A DNA stretch of 64,000 bases from R-RK-3 sp963834945 (GTDB lineage Bacteria > Pseudomonadota > Alphaproteobacteria > Rhizobiales > Rhodomicrobiaceae): contig CAWIDT010000001.1 in assembly GCA_963834945.1 (NCBI GenBank), positions 496,001 through 560,000 on the forward strand. Reading direction: 5' to 3'. The translations under genes and the position numbers were made by a program. This document shows positions 26,556 to 34,988 of the stretch, piece by piece. The notes beneath the pieces are model-generated. The model did not search any database and was not told the origin of the DNA. It saw only the letters and a program-made list of their open reading frames with translations. Within the stretch, counting starts at the first letter, position 1, and each line of letters opens with the position of its first letter.

Positions 26556-26575
26556 AACTGACGATATCGTCAGTT
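26556..26575. promoter_or_regulatory. Perfect 20-bp palindromic operator upstream of the liv operon
   Basis: AACTGACGATATCGTCAGTT is self-complementary over all 20 bases. It lies 43 bases before the GTG start of the binding-protein gene, in or near its promoter. The form resembles GntR- or TetR-type operators. No regulator gene is adjacent, so the cognate protein is probably encoded elsewhere. Confidence 0.7.
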
Positions 26576-26618
26576 TTAGCCTATGCCGCTTCAGACAATA
26601 AAATCCGGGAGGACATGC

Positions 26619-27866
26619 GTGATCAGGAAGCCATTGATGACCGCTATGGCGGCGGTCCTATGTCTCGTTGCACCGCTCAGCGCCGCACATGCGGAGAAGG
26701 TCAAGATCGCTCTCATCGAAGGGCTGTCGGGGCCATTCGCCGCGAACGGCCTCGCCGCCCTGCGCGAGCTTGAATTCGGAGTCGATCAGTTCATGAACGG
26801 CGAGGAGGTGGGCGGCAGCAAGCTGGAGGTGGAGGTGATCGGGCTGGACGGCCAGGTGAACCCGAAGGAAACGCTGGTCCAGTTGCAGAACGCCATCAGC
26901 CAGGGCGTCACTTATGTGGTGCAGGGCAACAGCTCAGGCGTCGCCCATGCGATCATTGACGCCGTCAACAAGCACAATGAACGCAATCCCGATCAGCGGG
27001 TGCTGTTCCTCAACCATTCGGCCGTCGACCCGGCCCTGACCAACGAGGATTGCAGCTTCTGGCATTTCCGCTTCGACGGCAATGCCGACATGAAGCTGAA
27101 CGCTATCACCGAGACGATCAAGGCGAACAAGGACGCCAAGAAGCTCTATATCATCGGCCAGGACTATTCCTTCGGCAAGGCGGTTTCGGCCGGCGCCAAG
27201 AAGTACCTGAGCGAAAAGCGGCCCGACATTCAGATCGTCGGGGATGAATTGCATCCCATCGGCAAGGTGAAGGACTTTACCCCCTATGTGCAGAAGATTC
27301 AGGCCTCCGGCGCCGATTCGATCATCACCGGCAATTGGGGGGCCGACATGGTCAATCTGGCCAAGTCGATCAGCGACATGGGCGTCAAAGCCGACATCTA
27401 CACGTTTTATGCGGCGGGCACCGGCGTGACCGGCACGATCGGCGCATCGGGCAAGGATCATGTGTTCGTGGTCGGCGAGGGCCATCTTAATCCGCCGGTG
27501 ACCGAAGCGAACGACGCTTACATCCAGAAGTTCAAGGCGAAATATCCTGGCGAAGACCTGATCTATTCGCGGATTGCCGTCATGACGCAAATGCTGGGCA
27601 TGGCGATGAAGAAAGCCGGCAGCGTCAAGCCCGTCGACGTCGCCAAGGCGCTGGAGGGCATGGAAGTCACCACGCTGGCGGGCGACAAGGAGGTCATGCG
27701 CGCCTCCGACCACCAGTTGCAGATGCCGCTGCAGATCTTCGTGCACACCAATGAAGGCGTGAAATATGATTACGACAAATCCGGCTACGGGATTGTCGAG
27801 AAGACGAGCGTTCCCGCCGCGCTGAACACCACGGAAACCACCTGCAAGATGGACCGTCCGTCCTGA
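26619..27866 (+). CDS. Branched-chain amino acid-type ABC transporter substrate-binding protein (LivK-like)
   Basis: Periplasmic receptor of about 415 aa. I choose the GTG at 26619. GGGAGGA lies 5 bases before it, and translation gives a proper signal peptide (basic VIRKPLMTAM, hydrophobic AAVLCLVAPLSAAHA). Mature sequence IALIEGLSGPFAANG, YVVQGNSSGVAHAIIDAVNKHN, WHFRFDGNADMKLNAI, IIGQDYSFGKAVS and TPYVQKIQASGADSIITGNWG follow the LivK fold. The first gene of a complete five-gene liv-type operon. The ligand may be an amino acid or an aromatic or amide compound; sequence does not decide. Confidence 0.92.
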   Translation: MIRKPLMTAMAAVLCLVAPLSAAHAEKVKIALIEGLSGPFAANGLAALRELEFGVDQFMNGEEVGGSKLEVEVIGLDGQVNPKETLVQLQNAISQGVTYVVQGNSSGVAHAIIDAVNKHNERNPDQRVLFLNHSAVDPALTNEDCSFWHFRFDGNADMKLNAITETIKANKDAKKLYIIGQDYSFGKAVSAGAKKYLSEKRPDIQIVGDELHPIGKVKDFTPYVQKIQASGADSIITGNWGADMVNLAKSISDMGVKADIYTFYAAGTGVTGTIGASGKDHVFVVGEGHLNPPVTEANDAYIQKFKAKYPGEDLIYSRIAVMTQMLGMAMKKAGSVKPVDVAKALEGMEVTTLAGDKEVMRASDHQLQMPLQIFVHTNEGVKYDYDKSGYGIVEKTSVPAALNTTETTCKMDRPS

Positions 27867-27952
27867 CCCCGGCGCCATCCGCGGGCGTGTGAAAACGCGC
27901 CCGCGGACGGTCCTCGCGCCATGTCCGGTCCTCGCACCATCCGGGTCATCTC

Positions 27953-28900
27953 ATGGAAACCGCCGTCTTTTCGCTGCTGAACGGGCTGGTCTACGGCCTC
28001 TTGCTGTTCCTCCTCGCGAGCGGCCTCACCGTCATCTTTTCGATGATGGGCGTGCTCAATTTCGCGCATGCGAGCTTCTATATGCTGGGGGCGTATTTCG
28101 CCTATTCGATCTCGGCCCATATCGGCTACTGGCCCGGACTTGTCATCGCGCCCCTGATCGTCGGCATTTTCGGCGCGCTCGTCGAACGCTATGGCCTGCG
28201 CCACGTCCACCGTTACGGACATGTCCCGGAGCTGATCTTCACCTTCGGCCTCGCCTTTCTCCTGGAGGAGGTGGTGCAATTCGCCTGGGGCCGCGACCAG
28301 AAACCATATCGCGAGCCGCCCAGCCTCGACGGGCCGCTGTTCCAGCTCTTCGGGTCGAATTTCCCCTCCTACAAGATGTTCATGCTGCTGATATCGGTGG
28401 CGATTTTCATCGCCCTGCTCGTGGTGCTGACGCGCACCCGCATCGGCCTTATCATTCAGGCGGCGATCAACCAGCCGCGCGTCGTCGCGATGCTCGGCCA
28501 CAATGTGCCGCTGATCTTCATGGTGACCTTCGGCGTCGGAACGGGCCTCGCAGGGCTGGCGGGCGTCATCGCCGGGCCGGTGCTGGGCACCTATCCGGCG
28601 ATGGGGTTTGAGCTGGGCAGCATCGTCTTCGTGGTGGTGGTGCTGGGTGGGCTCGGCTCGCTGATCGGTGCATTCCTGGCGTCGCTGCTGATCGGCGTGC
28701 TCCAGACGTTCGCCATCGCGGTGAACGGTTCGCTGGCAGACGTGCTGGGATGGCTCGGCATGCCCGTCACCCGCACCACCTTCATGCATGATGTTTGGTT
28801 CGCGACCTTGCCGCAGGTCGCGCCGCTGCTCCCCTATCTGCTGCTGGTGCTGGTGCTGATCTTCCGGCCGACCGGCCTGTTCGGGACGCGCGAAACATGA
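27953..28900 (+). CDS. Branched-chain amino acid ABC transporter permease, LivH type
   Basis: 315-aa inner-membrane permease with about eight helices. NGLVYGLLLFLLASGLTVIFSMMGVLNFAHASFYMLG is the diagnostic N-terminal block (GLxxIFGVMGVxNFAHG type). The EAA-like loop is RTRIGLIIQAAINQPRVVAMLGHNV, and ELGSIVFVVVVLGGLGSLIGAFLAS precedes the last helices. It starts 86 bases after the binding-protein gene and its stop overlaps the LivM start. Intact. Confidence 0.93.
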   Translation: METAVFSLLNGLVYGLLLFLLASGLTVIFSMMGVLNFAHASFYMLGAYFAYSISAHIGYWPGLVIAPLIVGIFGALVERYGLRHVHRYGHVPELIFTFGLAFLLEEVVQFAWGRDQKPYREPPSLDGPLFQLFGSNFPSYKMFMLLISVAIFIALLVVLTRTRIGLIIQAAINQPRVVAMLGHNVPLIFMVTFGVGTGLAGLAGVIAGPVLGTYPAMGFELGSIVFVVVVLGGLGSLIGAFLASLLIGVLQTFAIAVNGSLADVLGWLGMPVTRTTFMHDVWFATLPQVAPLLPYLLLVLVLIFRPTGLFGTRET

Positions 28901-30237
28901 GCACGCTGACCCAGACGCGCCGCGCGCTTCAGGCGCGGAGATGGCGGCGGCATCTTCTCGCCTGGATCGGCTTCGGCATCCTGCTCGCCGTCGCGCCCAT
29001 GGCAAGCTCAAGTTTCGGCCTCACCATCCTGACGCAGATCTGCATCGCCGCCGTCTTTGCGCTCGCCTACAACATGCTGCTCGGCCAGGGCGGGATGCTG
29101 TCGTTCGGGCATGCCGTCTATTTTGGCCTCGGCGGCTATTTCGTCATGCACGTGATGAAAGCCGCCGCCGCCGGCTGGCCCATCCCGGTGGTGCTGATGC
29201 CGCTTTTCGGCGCACTGTTCGGGGCCGTGTTCGGCGCCCTCATCGGCAGCTTCTCGACCCGCCGGGCGGGCACCGTCTTCGCCATGATCTCGCTTGGCAT
29301 CGCGGAGCTGGTCGCCGGATCGGCGCTCATCCTGGTGGCGTTTTTCGGCGGCGAGGAAGGCGTCAGCGCCAACCGGACGAAAGGCCCGGCATTTTTCGGC
29401 TATCACCTGGCGCAACAGATCGAGGTGTATTATTTCGCCGCCTTCTGGTTCTTCCTCGCCACGCTGCTGATGTACCATTTCTCGCGCACGCCTGCGGGCC
29501 GCATGGCCAATGCCGTGCGCGACAATCCCGAGCGTGCCGAATTCATCGGCTACAGCGCGCGCCATGTGCGCTTTACCAGCTTCGTCGCCTCGGCGTTTTT
29601 TGCAGGGCTGGCGGGCGGCATGTTCGCCGTGCAGTTCGAGATCGTCACCGATGCTACGGTCAACACGGTGGCCTCGGGCCAAGTGCTCCTGCAGGCCTAT
29701 ATCGGCGGCATCGGCTATTTTATCGGCCCGATCTTCGGCGCGATCCTCTTGACCCTGCTCAGCACCGTCGTCAGCGGCGCCACGGATTTGTGGCTCCTTT
29801 ATGCCGGCCTGATCTTCGTGGGCACGGCGCTTTTCGTGCCTCAGGGTCTCACCGGTCTCGTGATGATGCACGCGCCCGCCTTCAGGACCGGCCGCGCGGG
29901 CGGGCTGATCCTGCCCTATACGCTGGCGGCGCTGCCCCTCGCCGCCCTGCTGCTCGGTCTGATCGGGCTCCTTGAGACGGTCAATTTCGTCAACCGCGCC
30001 GGCGTCGGCGACACGGCCATGCCTCTGTTCTATCTGACCTTCGACACGCAGAGCTGGACGACATGGCTCGGTTTCGCCGCCCTGGCAATCGCCGGAGCGC
30101 TTGGCTTGTACCGGGTGCGGCCGCTGGCGCAGGCCGCCTGGGCGAAGGCGAACCCGCCGCTCGGGCGCCAGGTCGAAGCCGCGGGCGGCGCCGGCCTCCA
30201 AAAGTCCGCCATCCTTCGCGAACAGGCGGCAGAATGA
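28897..30237 (+). CDS. Branched-chain amino acid ABC transporter permease, LivM type
   Basis: 446 aa, coupled to LivH by ATGA. YNMLLGQGGMLSFGHAVYFGLGGY is the LivM signature, and RTPAGRMANAVRDNPERAEFIGYSARHVRFTSFVAS is the ATPase-contact loop. It is longer than typical LivM (about 330 aa). After GLVMMHAPAFRTGRAGG there are two further hydrophobic segments (LPYTLAALPLAALLLGLIGLLE and a helix at about 400-420). This C-terminal addition is seen in some LivM subgroups. The stop overlaps the ATPase start. Confidence 0.92.
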   Translation: MSTLTQTRRALQARRWRRHLLAWIGFGILLAVAPMASSSFGLTILTQICIAAVFALAYNMLLGQGGMLSFGHAVYFGLGGYFVMHVMKAAAAGWPIPVVLMPLFGALFGAVFGALIGSFSTRRAGTVFAMISLGIAELVAGSALILVAFFGGEEGVSANRTKGPAFFGYHLAQQIEVYYFAAFWFFLATLLMYHFSRTPAGRMANAVRDNPERAEFIGYSARHVRFTSFVASAFFAGLAGGMFAVQFEIVTDATVNTVASGQVLLQAYIGGIGYFIGPIFGAILLTLLSTVVSGATDLWLLYAGLIFVGTALFVPQGLTGLVMMHAPAFRTGRAGGLILPYTLAALPLAALLLGLIGLLETVNFVNRAGVGDTAMPLFYLTFDTQSWTTWLGFAALAIAGALGLYRVRPLAQAAWAKANPPLGRQVEAAGGAGLQKSAILREQAAE

Positions 30238-30992
30238 CCCCCGCCCTTCAACTCACCCAACTGCGCAAATCCTTCGGCCGGACCGAGATCATCCGGGGTG
30301 TCGATCTTGAAATCCGCCCTGGCGAACGGCACGCCATCATCGGCCCGAACGGCGCCGGCAAATCCACGCTGTTTCACCTGATCAGCGGCCGCTATCGCCC
30401 CACCTCGGGCAGCATAAAGCTGCGCGGCGAGGCGATCGGCGGCCTCGCCCCCTATGACATCTACCGGAAGGGCCTGGCGCGCAGCTTCCAGGTGACCAAC
30501 ATCTTCCCCAATCTGAGCGTTTACGAGAATGTGCGCTGCGGCGCGCTCTGGTCGAAGGGCTATGGCTATTCCTTCCGGCGCAGCGTCGAAACCCTCGAAG
30601 ACGTCAACCTCGCCACCGAGGAAATCCTGGAGAAAATTCGCCTCGCCGACCGCTTCGACGTGCCCGCCGCCTTGCTGACCTATGCGGAGCAGCGGGCGCT
30701 GGAAATCGGCATCACCCTGGCGGGCGGCGGCGAGGTCATCATGCTGGACGAGCCGACCGCCGGCATGAGCCACCATGAAACCGGGCAGATCGTCGATCTC
30801 ATCCGGTCGGTGTCCGAAGGCCGCACCATGATCATCGTCGAGCACGACATGGGCGTCGTCTTCAATCTCGCCGATCGCATTTCGGTGCTCGTCTATGGCG
30901 AAATCATCGCCACCGGCGACCCGGCCGCCATCCGCGCCAACAGGGCCGTGCAGGAAGCCTATCTGGGGACGGAGGTCGCGGCCGATGCTTGA
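30234..30992 (+). CDS. Branched-chain amino acid ABC transporter ATP-binding protein, LivG type
   Basis: 252 aa. Walker A is IIGPNGAGKSTLFHLISG (about residues 35-52). The signature is LLTYAEQRALEIG, with the Y-A-E variant of the LSGGQ motif common in LivG, and Walker B is VIMLDEPTAGMS. MIIVEHDMGVVFNLADRISVL contains the switch histidine. FQVTNIFPNLSVYENVRC is the Q-loop region. It starts at ATG 30234, overlapping the LivM stop, and overlaps the next gene by 8 bases. Confidence 0.94.
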   Translation: MTPALQLTQLRKSFGRTEIIRGVDLEIRPGERHAIIGPNGAGKSTLFHLISGRYRPTSGSIKLRGEAIGGLAPYDIYRKGLARSFQVTNIFPNLSVYENVRCGALWSKGYGYSFRRSVETLEDVNLATEEILEKIRLADRFDVPAALLTYAEQRALEIGITLAGGGEVIMLDEPTAGMSHHETGQIVDLIRSVSEGRTMIIVEHDMGVVFNLADRISVLVYGEIIATGDPAAIRANRAVQEAYLGTEVAADA

Positions 30993-31680
30993 GGTGAGGG
31001 ACCTGCACGCCTTCTACGGCAAAAGCCACATCCTGCAAGGCGTCAGCTTTGATGTCGGCGAGGCGGAAATCGTCAGCCTGCTCGGCCGCAACGGCGTCGG
31101 GCGCACCACCACCGTCAACGCGATCATGGGCAATGTCGATTGCCGGGGCTCGGTGAAGTTCCGCGGCGCCGAGCTGGTCGGCCTGCCCTCGCATCAGATC
31201 GCGCGGCGGGGCTTGGGCGTGGTGCTGGAGAACCGTGAGATCTTCCCCACCCTGACGGTGCGCGAGAACCTGATCCTCGGCATCAAGGACATGCGCCGCC
31301 AATGCCGCTGGTCGATGGAGGACATGTACGCCCTGTTCCCCAATCTGCGCCAGCGCGCCGATGTGCTTGGCGGCGCGCTGAGCGGCGGCGAACAGCAGAT
31401 GCTGGCCATCTGCCGCACGCTGATGGGCGATCCGGACCTGATCATGGTCGACGAACCGACCGAAGGCCTGGCGCCGAAGATCGTCGCCCAGGTCGCCGAT
31501 CTGCTCGGCGAAATCGCCCGGCGCGGCATCTCGATCCTGCTTGTCGAGCAGAAGCTCACCATCGCGCTGAGGGTGGCGAGCCGCGTCTATGTGATGGGCC
31601 ACGGCCAAATCGTCTTCGAGGGCACCCCGCACGAATTCGAAGCGCACGACACCATCCGCCAGGAGTGGCTGGAGGTCTAG
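30985..31680 (+). CDS. Branched-chain amino acid ABC transporter ATP-binding protein, LivF type, with arginine in Walker A
   Basis: 231 aa, last gene of the liv operon. Walker A reads LLGRNGVGRTTTVNAI: residue 40 is Arg (codon CGC), where the catalytic lysine is expected. The change needs at least two base differences from a lysine codon, so it is not a single miscall. The signature LSGGEQQMLAICRTL, Walker B LIMVDEPTEGLAPK and the LVEQKLTIAL switch are normal. In LivGF pairs the partner site may carry hydrolysis. Some family members share this K-to-R change. It overlaps LivG by 8 bases. Confidence 0.92.
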   Translation: MLEVRDLHAFYGKSHILQGVSFDVGEAEIVSLLGRNGVGRTTTVNAIMGNVDCRGSVKFRGAELVGLPSHQIARRGLGVVLENREIFPTLTVRENLILGIKDMRRQCRWSMEDMYALFPNLRQRADVLGGALSGGEQQMLAICRTLMGDPDLIMVDEPTEGLAPKIVAQVADLLGEIARRGISILLVEQKLTIALRVASRVYVMGHGQIVFEGTPHEFEAHDTIRQEWLEV

Positions 31681-32139
31681 CCGAGTTGCGCCGTTTGACC
31701 AACAGATGGACTCAGCCGATGGTGTCGGCAAGGCGGTGTAGGCAGCCCCCGAGGGTGTGCAGATCATCAATGGCGGGAAACGATAGAGGCGACTGTCCGC
31801 CGGATTTTCTCGGTCGTAGCCCGATCCCGGCGAGGGAGAGTTTCGCCTCATTCCAGTCTTCAGGAGCCGTCGACCACGACGGGGAAAGCTGACCCAAAAT
31901 TACCGTGACATTCCCATCGGGTCAGCGAGGACGATATGATGCAACATCCAATTGGCGTCACGAGAGTTGCTGCTAGTAACGCCTCATGAGACGGTTAAAC
32001 GTTGCGTGCAGGACTTTGATTATTAGGTCAGATGCGAACAAATTAGTTCAAAGTTAGTCAAATAATTTCATCGAATTGACCGGCCAGAAGAGGCGCCGTG
32101 ATTACAACGGATGATAACCGCACACCATGATGTTCAAAA
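31681..32139. other. Gene-free junction between the liv operon and the AT-rich island
   Basis: 459 bases. The first half (to about 31890) is GC-rich with broken reading frames on both strands. It could be the decayed end of a mobile element, but I recognise no protein in it. From about 31930 the composition turns abruptly AT-rich and stays so through 35830. An inverted repeat at 31888-31926 marks the change. No tRNA or integrase gene was seen. Confidence 0.5.
31888..31926. repeat. Inverted repeat at the left edge of the AT-rich island
   Basis: GCTGACCC (31888-31895) and GGGTCAGC (31919-31926) are perfect 8-base inverted arms around a 23-base centre. The position coincides with the composition change, so it may be a terminal repeat scar of a mobile element or a terminator for the liv operon. 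Confidence 0.5.
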
Positions 32140-33099
32140 CTATGCCGCAATGCATTCCAATCTATTAATGAATTCTCCGGCATCGACGGCCCCCGGAATC
32201 CACCGAGGCGTTTCAGCCGTTACCTTTCGAAGAATATCTCTGCCGACAGAACAGTAACCGTTGGGCGTCAACCTAATGAGTTTTACTCCGATTGGAAGAG
32301 TGCGTACGTGAATTTTCCTTAATTCCGGTCTTTTTTCACAAAATTGTTCGTAGTGGAGCTTCCCCAACTCATCATCCACTACCATCTCAATGCCGGCATC
32401 GACAGCGGCATTTTGAAGCGAAAGAAGATTGCCGTAGATGGATTTAACATTCCCAACCGGGCCGCCAGGACTTAACTTGCCAATTTGTTGCAACGGCGTC
32501 ACGATCCATTCTGTCACCCCTAGTGCAAACAGAACTTCTGGCATTCTTTGGAGTTGTCCGCGATCAGATGGAAGCAATACAGAATTGATAGCAATATTAG
32601 TCCACTTACCTAATACGACCTTTGCGACCCGAATACCTTCGAGAGTTGCCGTCCAGGAGCCCACTACACCACGAATTCGGTCGTGAATTATATCAACGGC
32701 GGAATTTAGCGAGACAGCAATTTTCGTCGGCGGAGTGCTTAGCAAGCTAGGTGCCGCCCTAGCAAGGAGCACTCCGTTAGTTACTAGTGCCACAGGCACG
32801 CCGTAAGCTGCGCATGTGCGGAGAATCGCCTCAGTATATGGCAGAGCCCCTTCAGTCAGTGGTTCGTGCCCCTGTATAGATACCGCTAATACCTTGGCGC
32901 TTTTTTTTATAGACGCCAAAAACTCAATTATATGATCGACGGATAAAGCGTTGCCAATAATTTCATCTCTTTGATCGATAATACAAAATGAACAGGACAG
33001 ATTGCAGCCTCCTCCCAAAATAAATGTTAAAAATACCCCATCATCTTCCGATTCAAATTCAAACGGCGCTAAACCTACATTGGCCATAATAGGCTTCAC
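32140..33099 (-). CDS. Radical SAM protein of unknown function (island gene)
   Basis: 319 aa, AT-rich and unlike the host codon style. FILGGGCNLSCSFCIID (about residues 27-43) has the CxxxCxxC motif that binds the 4Fe-4S cluster and S-adenosylmethionine. SIQGHEPLTEGALPYTEAIL supplies a GGEP-like motif (G-H-E-P), and VPVALVTNGVLL, KIAVSLNSAVDIIHDRIRG and NIAINSVLLPSDRGQL follow the radical SAM barrel. A C-terminal GYCSVGRDILRK contains one extra cysteine, but no SPASM-type cysteine cluster is seen. Its start is 219 bases downstream of the unknown island gene on the same strand. The reaction is unknown; peptide or nucleotide modification is possible. Confidence 0.85.
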   Translation of the reverse strand: MKPIMANVGLAPFEFESEDDGVFLTFILGGGCNLSCSFCIIDQRDEIIGNALSVDHIIEFLASIKKSAKVLAVSIQGHEPLTEGALPYTEAILRTCAAYGVPVALVTNGVLLARAAPSLLSTPPTKIAVSLNSAVDIIHDRIRGVVGSWTATLEGIRVAKVVLGKWTNIAINSVLLPSDRGQLQRMPEVLFALGVTEWIVTPLQQIGKLSPGGPVGNVKSIYGNLLSLQNAAVDAGIEMVVDDELGKLHYEQFCEKRPELRKIHVRTLPIGVKLIRLTPNGYCSVGRDILRKVTAETPRWIPGAVDAGEFINRLECIAA

Positions 33100-33318
33100 T
33101 CTGTCAAAATTAATCTAATTTAGAATAAAACATTTTCTGTATACATGCAACATACAACATCTCTACTGGTTCGTCCTCTTGACGCACCCCCGGTAGAGGT
33201 TCCCCAAATTGCCGCAATCTCAAGAATTGGAGCACTGCTCGATATTTCAAAAGCAATTTCGCTTCCAAAATTATAGCTAAGATCAACGGTTCTTCAGGGT
33301 TTCACTAAAGGCGCAACG

Positions 33319-34621
33319 CTAGTAACGTTCCAGAAATTCATTCAACCTCAGCATTAAAAATCCCAGATATTTCAATTTTCGCTGCGCCTCGTCACCGTCC
33401 AAATCTAACAGTTCATCGGCTTTTCCAGTCATTCCCAGGTAACTAAAGGCTGCGGCACAAACAGTGCGAAAACCCACCTCGTATCTTCCCGGCAATGCGC
33501 TTAACTCTAGCCCGCGACCAATGTAATCCCCCCTTTCACTCGAATGTTTAAACAGAGCGTACCCAACGTATTTGAGATCGGATTTTGACTGCGGCCATCC
33601 GCTCGCTTTGAAAAATACTGAAAAATTTCGCTGATCTAAATTCTGGAGAGCGCTGCCATAAAGAGCACGGAACTTAGGATCGGCGAGCCATTCGTTAGCG
33701 GTCGTCGTCAGGGAAACATGATGGGCAGAAAAACTCGGGCGACGGGTTGGGCCAAGGCTCTCGGAAATATCATCGCCCTCCTCGTCAATATCTAAGACAA
33801 CGATTACCGCCCTCGAATGCAGCCACGCTAGGCGTTTCTCGGCATTTTTATCAACGTAACGTCTTAGAGCCTTAAATCTGGAGATTAGACTTTGAATATT
33901 GAGGAATTTCCTCCTGGATGATTTGTCATCGATATTTCTGTCACCTGCATCCAACACCCAAATTAGGGGCCTAGCTTTTTCATCGCGGCGTTCGATCGCC
34001 CAAAGTCGGTCAATCAGCCCCTTAAATCCAATAAGTTCAGTTTTGGGGTATGCGGCAATTAATACGTGCTCTGGCGCCACTGTAATAAGCGCATCGCAAT
34101 CTTCGAAGTTGCGAACAACCAGTGATGCAACATCTTCTCCCGGAAGATACGGTTCATCTGGCGTCGATTTGCTTTCTTCGCCATCTTCCCCCTGATACTG
34201 ATCGGGAATTTGGGTTATCAGATCTGCAACATATGAAGCCAGCTGAAGAATTCTCAGTGGGTTCAAGAATAGCCCTATATGCGGTGACATTGTCTCCATT
34301 TTCGTTAAGTACCGGCCACTGCTCCATAAAATACTCGATGAGTGCCTTCCCATCCATGGGGCTGAGGTTCGTTCGCGCCGTCGCCCCAAGTTTTGGGTTA
34401 AGAGAACGAAGACGAATGCCACGTTTCCGTAGCGCGTCGTCGAGAAACCTTTCACTATGGCGTATTTTTCCAGAAACTAGCCCGCCAGCATCCCTCCACC
34501 GGCTATAGACGTCGCGAACGTAACTTTGCGGATATCGGGCAGGATTGCTCAGATCACCTCCTATTTGCTGCTCAACCTTCTCTAAAACTCCCTCTATACT
34601 TCCATCATTGAGCTTAGGCAT
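33319..34621 (-). CDS. Unrecognised island protein of about 430 aa (one frame break)
   Basis: I do not recognise this protein. The N-terminal frame (MPKLNDGSIEGVLEKVEQQI to VTAYRAILEPT) and a second frame (NPLRILQLASYVADLITQIP to FLERY) meet near 34255 and together give about 430 aa. The N-terminal 120 residues look helical and charged (SYVRDVYSRWRDAGG, SERFLDDALRKRGIR). The middle has two hydrophobic-strand segments that could be a Rossmann-like core: CDALITVAPEHVLIAAYP with ARPLIWVLDAG, and RAVIVVLDIDEEGDD. No Walker, HTH or nuclease motif is obvious. The break may be a sequence error or real inactivation. It is upstream of, and co-oriented with, the radical SAM gene. Confidence 0.6.
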
Positions 34622-34988
34622 CTTAATTTTTCTCTCTTACCATAACCAATAATTTGTCTGCCCGACCTGCATAATTCCACACATTCGTGGAATATGTAAG
34701 CGTCGCTCTAATCATATAATTTATAGTCAATCATTTAATTTGAGGTATGCCGCATATGCGGAAAATGCCCCTCATATGCACTCTTGCGGAAAAGACCGAT
34801 AAGTGCCATAGTTCGTGGAATTATCCGAATTCGTCGAAGATATATGATTGTTGGCTGTTCGGACAATGGCGATGACGCTGGCTGCTTCGCGGGATTAGCA
34901 GATTGTTCACGTATGCGCAACGAGCGTGATGCCGAGATGGACATCGCGAGTGCGTGGGCTCGCTTAGAGTGATAGGGGCTTCGGGAGT
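34622..34988. promoter_or_regulatory. Divergent intergenic region of the island with shared repeats
   Basis: 367 bases between the divergent unknown gene and the hydrolase gene, strongly AT-rich at 34625-34745. ATTCCAC (34674-34680) and GTGGAAT (34687-34693) form a perfect inverted repeat with a 6-base loop, 53 bases before the unknown gene. The 10-mer TTCGTGGAAT occurs there and again at 34812-34821, on the hydrolase side. This suggests common control of both transcripts. A 62-codon open frame at 34784-34972 ends just before the hydrolase start but shows no recognisable features. Confidence 0.5.

Larger units (their letters stand above)
26233..26618. promoter_or_regulatory. Divergent control region between importer/dha operon and liv operon
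   Basis: 386 bases with no convincing gene. The left half (26335-26485) is AT-rich and holds TAAACT repeats near the importer start. The right half holds a perfect 20-bp palindrome close to the liv binding-protein gene. Both are listed separately. Promoters for both operons should lie here; I could not fix individual -35/-10 boxes. Confidence 0.6.

Noticed and set aside
27785..30201. Long minus-strand open frames (about 400 codons each) opposite livH and livM
   Set aside because: Composition is dominated by Gln/Arg/His/Asp repeats typical of antisense shadows; the plus strand carries clear permeases.
32140..33099. Viperin-like antiviral radical SAM enzyme
   Set aside because: The cluster motif and surrounding sequence do not match the viperin pattern as I know it; no nucleotide-kinase partner is next to it.
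34784..34972. Small plus-strand gene upstream of the hydrolase
   Set aside because: Arg-rich, overlaps the promoter region with repeats, and no ribosome-binding site was convincing.
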